From positions 62,001 to 126,000 of the forward strand of contig JAQYUZ010000046.1 of assembly GCA_033819885.1 (NCBI GenBank): a stretch of DNA of 64,000 bases, written 5' to 3'. Both the position numbers and the translations under genes were made by a program. Positions within the stretch are counted from its first letter, which is position 1. Every line of letters begins with the position of its first letter. Below are positions 56,911 through 64,000 of the stretch, piece by piece. The notes below the pieces were generated by a model, which was given only the letters and a program-made list of their open reading frames with translations, did no database searches and had not been told where the DNA came from. Source of the DNA: Microbotryomycetes sp. JL201. Lineage: Eukaryota > Basidiomycota > Microbotryomycetes.

Positions 56911-59321
56911 ATGGAGGACCGGTACAGCATCGGGGTGGGCAGACCTTCTGAGTGTGAGAATCTCCGGTGTGCCCATTTTGCTGCTCATCATTCTGGCCAA
57001 GTTCTAACGGTAATTCCGCTCGCAGCGACATCACCATCAAGCCATCGCACAGGGACGCCAGACCGATATCACAGGTCAATATCGTGGACAGCTCAAAATC
57101 TGCTCCCGTGGCTGACAAAATCCTCAAGAGGTCGTCGATGCCTCGCTACTCACTTTCGACGCCATCAACCCACGCGCCGATTCCAGCACCAACGTATCCG
57201 ATACTGTCCCAACAATCTGTCAGCCTGTCGCGCTCACCTTCACTCACAGATGCGAGTCTCGAGCCGACGATCAGTGGCGGACTGACTCGTCGTCTCAGCA
57301 TCAGCTCATCCGAAGACGACGCTGAGCATGAAGAATGCGGCCAAATCATGCGCGCAGAGAGGTACAGTCGTGCAGAACCGAATCTGACGAGGCGTGACAG
57401 CTTGCCGCCCTCGCCACTAGAATCGATCATGCGCTTCGACACGATGAAGGACAAACTCGAACAAGAGCTTGCTGAATTACCAGTCAGTTGCTGCGACTAT
57501 TGGCAGCGTTCCGCTCAGACTGATTGCGCATCCATTGTCAACGACAGCCCAATCCAAAGCTATGGTTGCCGTCTCACCTAGCGACTTATTTGGCAACGCA
57601 CCTTTCGCTGCATCCCGTCCTGCGTGAAGACGTGACTTCATTCGTGCGAGCGTCTCGTCTATCCGGTCGAACATTTCTCCGCTTGAGAGATAGCGACCTC
57701 GAGTCGCTCGGTGTCAACATTGCGTGGCGCAAAGCGTTGAACGAGGCCCGAGCGCGTTTGCGACGAGAGTCTTTGTGCGGGCGTGTCATGTGGGGTTTCG
57801 AGGGCGGCGATACGTCGAACCTGGATATGGGCTCAGACAATGGCGACACCAAGTCGGGCAAGCAAAAGAGGCAGAGTCACAGCCGACGCGGTAGCATGGA
57901 AGTTGAAGGGTCCGACTTGTCGGACGAAGAAGGAAAAGAAGAGTGGAAACGCAGTTGGAGGATGCTTCAAGGTAACCGACGCGTTCGATGTATGGTCGGA
58001 CGGTTCGAAGATGTTGTCGAAGCGTCTCGCGAAGGCACTCCAAACGTTTCACCTGTCAAGATTCAACCGATGACGACTCGCAATCGGTTCGCCGCACGTC
58101 AGTTTCCGTTGTCCCCATACCCGCTCAAGGATCAGCATCAACGCGAAAGCTCTGGCGATAGCCAGGCTTCAATTGATCCTGGTGTCGACGAGGATCAAGC
58201 AGATGGAGCGGCTGCTGCGACGGAGCGGGTGTCTGCCCCATCGCGCCTAGCAACAAGTCACTTGCCGTCTACGTTTTCATCTCCTTCTGTCGCTGGCACC
58301 CCGCCCCCGCTGTACGAGGTCACCGACTCTAGCAGGCAAACGTCGCCGGCTTCCGCGCCACAGTCCACCTCGTCGAGCGCCGATGCGTCTCCTGCGTCAG
58401 TGTCGCCTCTTCTCAACACCAAGCCGTTGCCGAACGTACCGAATTACCAAGGGTTGATCCTGTCTCACTCGCACCCGTACGGCCTCGTTCGTCGGCCGAG
58501 TCATCACCGGCAAAAGGATGGACGAGCTGAAAAGGAGGGCCGCGTTGACGACGGCGATGGCGCCACCGTGCGGTCAGCCCCGTACAAGAAAGCCGGTTCG
58601 CACACTGGCGCTTCTGTCAGGTTCTCGGACACTGACGGAAGAAAGAGCACACTGCAAGACTTGTTCGGCATCGATGTATCAGCGCCTGGTCGCGATCGAG
58701 ACCATTCTGATGTGGATCGAGACGAGGTTTTGCCGTTCACGGTGAACGGAGGCAGGGATAGCAAGGGAAGCATGGTCTTGGTCAAACGAAGCCAGCTCGA
58801 AGAGCTTGCTCGGCGCATGAACGAAGTCGAAATGCAAGTGGCGCTCGTCCAGGGACAGATGTCGGCTTCAAATTCGGTATTTGATTGCTCCGAGGTCGAA
58901 GAGTTGGACGCTCGCCTGTCACAGTGGGTCGCCGCTGGCCGGTTCCTTTTGCACTCTTGCTAATGACAATCACTCTAGACTCGAGACTGTTCTCCAGAAT
59001 CACTCATGGCACGGCACGACCTCGTCGACCGTGTCGCATGCTTCTGCCATCACGACAATGTCTTCGTCCGCCTCGTCGTCCGGATCGCTGTCGCATACGG
59101 ACATCTTGTCTCGCTGGTTCCGAAATGCTTTTACGACCTTTTCGATGCATGACATTGCTACAGCATCGCACGACTCTGCTCGCATGTTGATGGACCCACA
59201 AGGACCGTTGATGGGATGGACATCGCTTGGTGGATACATTCTGGCGGCGAGTATTGGCATTGGCATCGTCGCGGGCGAAGTTGTTGTCGCTCGCGTGTTT
59301 GGCATTCGCCGTCGAGCATGA
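56911..59321 (+). CDS. SAM-domain protein with C-terminal membrane anchor
   Basis: Four exons: 56911-56951, 57026-57482, 57548-58917, 58979-59321; 2211 nt, 736 residues. A Ser-rich N-terminus ends with a predicted helical segment (FDTMKDKLEQELAELP). A sterile alpha motif domain follows at about residues 170-240 (LREDVTSFVRASRLSGRTFL, LRDSDLESLGVNIAWRKAL). The long middle is disordered and rich in Ser, Pro and Asp. A short coiled-coil-like part follows (LVKRSQLEELARRMNEVEMQ). The last 35 residues hold one helix (LGGYILAASIGIGIVAGEVV) and a basic end (RVFGIRRRA), which fits a tail-anchored protein. SAM domains mediate protein-protein or RNA binding; the partner is unknown. The last junction uses a GTCACA donor chosen to keep the frame. 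Confidence 0.7.
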
Positions 59322-59658
59322 GAGTCGCGTAAGGTGAAGTTAAAAGAGAGAGAAACCTCCACGTTCTGCTGCATTTACTTTGTGTTGTTGTGCTCCTCTG
59401 TGTCCGCACAGATCGGTATTTGTGCTCGAGCTCGGTAGCGTTGATCGTTGAGCCAGCCCGATATGTTTGCAATGCTGCAAAAGTTGTGCCCCTTTCTGTT
59501 GTGCATCTGAGCGCGATCCAAGGTGTGTCTGTGCACAGCCCTGTGCGCACGAGGGTCGTAAATAGTCATGCGCAGCGCCACGTCTGCGGAATATTGACAA
59601 TCTGACAATTCTTGGCGCGGCGAACAAGACACTTGTCCACGCGCGCGGCTTTGGCGAA
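59322..59658. other. intergenic region
   Basis: About 340 bp between the SAM gene and the GH16 gene. Minus-strand frames cross it without domains. It should hold the GH16 promoter; an AT-rich cgtaaatagtc lies near 59556. Confidence 0.45.
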
Positions 59659-61286
59659 ATGTTTGCATCGACAGTGGCTGCCTGCATTGTTCTAGCCACT
59701 GCTGCTCGTCTCCAAGGCGCGAACGCCCAGACGCTGTCGCCATACACGCTCGTCCAGCGATGGCAAGGCGCGACATTCTTTGACGGATGGACATACTATG
59801 GCAAGTACGACAACCTTACAAACGGAGGTATGTCACTGTTTGAGTGTGGCCATATCTGCGTGGGAGTGTACCCGGCATGGTGTGCTACACGGCTCCTGAC
59901 GAGTCGTACGACGCGCGCGCGCGCATTTTGAGGCCCGAGCGTTGGCGCTTGCTGCAAGCGATGCCCATGCCGCACCCACTCGTGGAGGCAAGATGGAAAA
60001 ACAAATTATCTGGACTGACGTGACCCCACCAGACGTCAACTTTGTCAACAGGTCGGATTCGAGCCAACTCACGTTTGTCAACAGCGCCGGCAACGCAATC
60101 ATCAAAGTAGACAACACGTCAGTTGTTCCTTACAACGAAAAGCGCAACACGGTCAGGATCACCTCGGAAAAACAGGTACGCGGGCGTGAAGCTAGAGCCG
60201 ACCTTGCCACCGCGTACTCATCTTGCCATTCCAAACCCGTGAAATCCGTGCTCGGTAGTTCGGAATCGGCTCTCTATGGGTCATGGATGCGGTGCATGTT
60301 CCGTATGGAGTGAGTCTCTCGTGCGACCATTGCGTATTGCTGCTGATTCAAATTCGCACAGTGCTCCGTCTGGCCGTAAGTGCCTCTCGAAACCCGCTCG
60401 CAACAGGTGACATTTGGTGACCGCTTACGTGTTCAGCGCGTTCTGGTCACATGCCCCCGTGTGGCCGTCGGGAGGCGAGATTGACACATTTGAAGGTGTG
60501 AATCTAGTGACGCGCAACCAAATGGCGGTAAGCAGTAATGCGCCTATTGTCCATCTTGTCCTGTCTTGCTCGCGCAACGACATCCGCTGAAGTGTACCTA
60601 TTCTGATGCAGCTCCACACGCGGTCGGGATGCACCGCAGGAAACACGTCTGCCGCCCAGACAGGCAACCTGACGTACGGCAACTGCGATGCCAACGTCAA
60701 TTCAAACTCTGGCTGCACTGTCGTCGACCCCGACGCCAATTCTTATGGGGCCGCTTTCGCCGCTGCCGGAGGAGGGTTGTGGGCGACAGAAATGGCAGAG
60801 ACGGGCATCTCAATCTGGTTTTTTTCTCGGAACAATATTCCGGTTGACCTTGACGTTACTCGCAACGCATCGGCTGTTCCCAACCCCGCTAGCTGGGGCA
60901 CTCCAACAGCCTACTACCCGTCAAGCTCGTGCGACATTGCACAGTTCTTTCAACCCCAGCAACTGACGTTCACCATCACGCTGTGTGGCGATTGGGCCGG
61001 CAACGCTTTCGTGTTTAACCAAACTTGTCAGGGTCGATGCTACTTGGACTATGTCTTGAACGCCTCGAACTATGATCAAGCGTACTTTGAAGTGAGGCAC
61101 GTGTCGGTGTACTCTGACGGGTCTTCAAATTCTACCTTGCCTTCATCGACGAAATCGACGACCGGCTCGCAAGCTACGACTGCGCCTACGTCCTCTGCTC
61201 TCGCTTTACAAAACAATGGGATTGTTTTAGCAACTATCGCAGTTGTGAGCGCTGCTGCGTGCGCTTGGACGACGTTCCTTTCATAG
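59659..61286 (+). CDS. GH16 glycoside hydrolase, GPI-anchored type
   Basis: Six exons: 59659-59827, 60033-60175, 60259-60309, 60362-60375, 60437-60527, 60612-61286; 1143 nt, 380 residues. A signal peptide (MFASTVAACIVLATAARLQG) is followed by the fungal GH16 laminarinase-like core: YTLVQRWQGATFFDGWTYYG, KRNTVRITSEKQ, FGIGSLWVMDAVHVPYGCSV, then WPAFWSHAPVWPSGGEIDTF. The catalytic E-I-D-x-x-E motif is complete (GEIDTFEGVN). A Ser/Thr-rich stretch (TLPSSTKSTTGSQATTAPTS) and a hydrophobic end (IVLATIAVVSAAACAW) fit GPI attachment. The family cleaves or remodels beta-1,3(4)-glucans; wall-anchored action is inferred. A 14-nt exon supplies CSVWP. The first intron is 205 nt. Confidence 0.88.
60362..60375 (+). 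other. 14-nt microexon in the GH16 gene
   Basis: The bases tgctccgtctggcc lie between TTCGCACAG and GTAAGT. They encode CSVW plus two bases of Pro, a segment conserved in GH16 proteins between the HVPYG and AFWSHAP parts, and they are needed for the frame. Confidence 0.85.
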
Positions 61287-61434
61287 ATTCGATATCGACA
61301 TTGTTTTCTGTCAACTTCGGTCTGGTAGGCGTGCATCGCGAACCTACTCGGAAGCGCACGCTTTTGCGCAACCGTATATCATTGTTGTTAATGAAAAATA
61401 TTCCCGCTGTGTCGTCGGACGTTCGCCAATATTC

Positions 61435-62036
61435 ATGAGGAGTCTAGCCCGCGCATCCGCGGCGCAAATACCCCACTTTAAGCGCTTCAAGTCAGGAAAC
61501 AACGTTTCGACACCAATGAGCAAACCAAATTCTGCTCGTCAGAGTATCGGTGCATCAGATTGGTCGAGCGACGATGACCAAATTCGAGAACAGTGGAGTC
61601 GTCCATCGTTGTCTAGCGATGACGAACACAAGCTCATGAATAATGTTCAGGCGAGTCTTGGCATGACCCGAGGGTCAAGATCATAGCGACTGCTAACGAT
61701 TATTTTTTCGCAGGGCCCTTCTGAAAGGAAGCGCAGGCAGGTGCAACCGACAAGGAGCAAAGTCAAACGGTGTTGCTCGCTGGTGACAGAGTATGGTGGA
61801 ACGTGGACATGTTGGCTACGTGCGTTCACCTTGCATCTTGATGACCCGCACGAGCACGAGAAAAGACTGAATCCATACCCTGTAAAGCCATCATTGCTTT
61901 TTTTGCTGCCGTCGGCATTTTCGCAGGCATCTACTTTGGAAAAAACGCCGCCGCACAGAGACACTTGCAGGCCCAGAACATGACAAACAGCTATACTCCC
62001 GTAGCCGTTACAATGCCGGGCGACTTGACGCGTTGA
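61435..62036 (+). CDS. small type II single-pass membrane protein
   Basis: Three exons: 61435-61650, 61714-61819, 61888-62036; 471 nt, 156 residues. The N-terminal 100 residues are hydrophilic, with an acidic Ser-rich segment (DWSSDDDQIREQW). One helix (IIAFFAAVGIFAGIYFG) is followed by a short outside tail with one N-glycosylation sequon (NMT). The first intron probably starts with GC (TTCAG|GCGAGT) and has an excellent branch site (TGCTAAC) before TTTTTTCGCAG; a GTTCAG donor six bases upstream would also keep the frame. The second intron uses GTGCGT. I do not recognise a family. It lies between the GH16 gene and the J-protein gene. Confidence 0.5.
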
Positions 62037-62383
62037 TGCACCCTGACGCATAGGCCTGGCTGGAAGGAGGCCTGAACGATTTGCCGAGCTATTGTGTTTC
62101 TAGAAAAGACATCTACATAACTCTTGAATGGTATCAGGGGTACGAGCGATTGTCGGTTTCCAAAGCTAAGCAGAAGAAAGACACCTTTTCGAGCGGGCGT
62201 GATGACCGCGAGTGCTGGTCTGTCTGTTGGTTTTTTCCAACCTGAACATTGATGTGATGACAAGTAGATTTAGACAAAGTAAACTGAAAACAACAAAAAA
62301 AGAAACGTGGCGCGGGGGTATCTAAGAAAGGTGGTTTCTCAACCGAGACTATATACGAAGACGGCACGAGCGCTCAAGACCGC
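62037..62383. other. convergent intergenic region
   Basis: About 350 bp between two stop codons facing each other. No frame or motif is convincing; probably two 3' UTRs. Confidence 0.5.
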
Positions 62384-63997
62384 CTAAGTGCCCCATTTTT
62401 CACCCTTTTCGAGCACTTTGCAAGCAAGGACGAGCACGCCTTTGACTCGCGGACCGAGCAAGCCGCGGCGTTGCAATTCGCCGGCAGCAGCAGAAAAGTT
62501 CGGGTCCGAGTCGTCGTCCATGTCAGATGCAGCAGATGGTCCACCGCCTTCAGAGTCGCTGCTGCTGCTGCCTCGCGAAGACGCTCGGGTGTGCGACGAA
62601 TTGGATGACGGATTCGGATGCACGACTACTTCTTCGCGCATAGCCTTGTCGAGCACCATCGGAATTTCGAGCGTGACACGTGTCAGTGCAAGCGTTAATC
62701 GCAGGCGGCCAAGAATGTCAAAGTACGACAAGGCGCGCAGGTTCGATTGAATCTGGTATAGCCTGATCAACTCGAATCGGATCAGCCGCATGTACTTTTG
62801 GCCACCTGTGTTAGACAGTCAGCGTGTTAGCGAAGCTCTCACAAGGCGAAGAAACGTGGCTCTGACGCACTCAGAAGCACTTCGCGAACGCGCCTGAAAG
62901 CGCCCTCGAGGCTGTCGACGGTCTCGTCTCCGAGGTTGAGACCAGGGTTGCCCTCATTGAGAGCGTCTGCAGCACATGTCAGTGAGCCCGACTTTCCGAA
63001 GCTTTGTGAGTAGACGCGCACTCACTGACAAAGACACGAATCATCTCAAAATCACCGTTCAAGAACTGTCAATGAAGCGCAGATCAGCCTACATCCTTTC
63101 TTTCTCGGCACGCGGGCGCGGATCTACCTCGGTAAAGACAGATCGCAACACGCCGTTGAGGGTTTCATCACCAAGACCGGCCGATCCGTCCTTTGGAGTG
63201 GCTAGAAACGCGATTGTTCAATATGCGATACAGGTCAGGCCCATTCAAGTACAACTTACCTTGGTCAAACGAGCGTCCTCCGCCGAGATCGTAGATGCGC
63301 CTGCTCGCGGGTTTGCTCAAGGTTTCATAGGCGTACGATAGACGCTGAAAAGCAGGTGTAGCCGCTGCAAAGTCTGGCAATTTGCTGCGATACAAAGACC
63401 ACGATCAGCATTCGTACAAGCAGAACGCGCAGGCTGACGCAAGACTGACTCTGGATGGCAAATTCTGCTGCGGCCGAGAAATGCACGCCTGATCTCTTCC
63501 GACTTTGCCTTCTTGTTGACGCCGAGAATCTGGTACAGATCTTCAGTTTCGTTTATCAGCTTCACGAGCGCGATGGCATCTTTCGTGTCTTTTGTCTGCG
63601 CGCTGGTAGGATGTGATGGCGAGCAGCCACCGCTCTGAAATGAAGACGAGGTTGGGCCGGTCGAGTGGCGATGGGTTGCGCCGTTCGGTGCGTGACCATG
63701 ATGATACGATGCTGAAGTCTTGCGACTGCGTGACGGCGACGAGGCGGCTGCTCCTGTAGGCGTGCGTTGTGAGCCGTTCGCTGCGGCTGTTGTCGTTGTC
63801 GAAGGAGTTCTGCGGGAATGCGCCGCGTGGTGATGGCGGTGCTGCGGGTGATGATGCCGCGGCGGGGACGCTGATGGCAGTTGAGAGGCTGTGCGCTTGT
63901 GATGGGGCCTGACGACCTTTTGGTGACCGCCATCATCGGTGGCGGCTGCGGTTGAGCGATTCGATCCGCTGCCGCTGCCAGCGCCGTCGTCCGTCAT
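62384..63997 (-). CDS. J-domain (DnaJ-like) co-chaperone
   Basis: Six exons in transcript order: 63997-63450, 63384-63260, 63201-63128, 63065-63026, 62966-62871, 62805-62384; 1305 nt, 434 residues. The first 140 residues are low-complexity, His/Ser/Thr-rich. The J-domain follows: DLYQILGVNKKAKSEEIRRA, FLGRSRICHPDK, then PAFQRLSYAYETLSKPASRR. The HPD motif is complete only after splicing, because the Asp codon is split (GA|C) by intron 63449-63385. The second half is helical (LNLGDETVDSLEGAFRRVRE and IRLYQIQSNLRALSYFDILG) without zinc fingers or a membrane helix. J-proteins stimulate Hsp70 ATPase activity; the client or site is unknown. The ATG is three bases from the window end, so an upstream exon cannot be excluded. 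Confidence 0.75.
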
Positions 63998-64000
63998 GGG

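Noticed and set aside
63450-63470. J-protein with inactive HPE motif
   Set aside because: Splicing at the GTCAGT donor restores HPD, and the exon sum then closes in frame.
1-64000. tRNA, rRNA and CRISPR search by eye
   Set aside because: No convincing A-box/B-box pairs, rRNA core sequences or spaced repeats were found; a tRNA could still be missed without a covariance search.

Overview
The window reads as nuclear DNA of a filamentous or dimorphic fungus, most likely a basidiomycete. Genes are close together and cut by many short introns, usually 50-75 nt and down to about 35 nt. The proteins are fungal in type: a Zn(II)2Cys6 regulator, fimbrin, an ARID-type SWI/SNF subunit, wall-directed GH16 and DPBB proteins, and MFS sugar and phosphate-type carriers. 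The mix is compatible with Pucciniomycotina (Mixia-like), but I cannot fix the genus from sequence alone. I saw no prokaryotic operon structure, rRNA, tRNA or CRISPR array.

Layout. 1-653: 3' end of a CWC16/Saf4-like splicing factor. 785-2670: membrane-anchored PL14-type polysaccharide lyase. 3294-6037: multi-pass membrane protein. 7699-9556 (minus): secreted protein with two DPBB (barwin/expansin-like) domains. 10302-12381: TMEM41/VTT-type scramblase-like protein. 12595-16166: F-box/LRR-like protein. 16742-19385: MFS sugar transporter. 19.9-22.1 kb: a hypothetical gene and a tail-to-tail inverted duplication of an unknown gene. 22521-24382 (minus): type II membrane protein with a DPBB domain. 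25495-29586: ARID/SWI1-like protein. 29873-30675: small single-pass membrane protein. 31046-33171: second double-DPBB protein. 33607-36067: fimbrin. 37038-39627: PHS-type transporter, followed by a truncated duplicate at 39.97-40.83 kb. 41111-42945: mitochondrial BCKDH-kinase-like protein. 43110-45125: forkhead factor. 45229-46407 (minus): CIA30/NDUFAF1-like. 46.4-50.0 kb: gene-poor. 49974-50895: Zn2Cys6 regulator. 51163-52385: F-box protein. 52915-55839: acetoacetyl-CoA synthetase. 56911-59321: SAM-domain tail-anchored protein. 59659-61286: GH16 glucanase-like GPI protein. 61435-62036: small type II membrane protein. 62384-63997 (minus): J-domain protein.

Themes. Five genes (PL14, three DPBB proteins, GH16) act outside the membrane on polysaccharide or wall material, though they are not one contiguous cluster. 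Most exon models were built by hand, and their summed lengths close to a whole number of codons. They reveal very small exons (4, 12, 14, 19 and 27 nt) and at least four, probably five, GC-AG introns, so naive gene calling would break several of these genes. The PHS transporter lies downstream of five CACGTT/AACGTG motifs within 400 bp, and its neighbouring fragment shows a gene-conversion-like patch of about 620 identical bp that includes introns.
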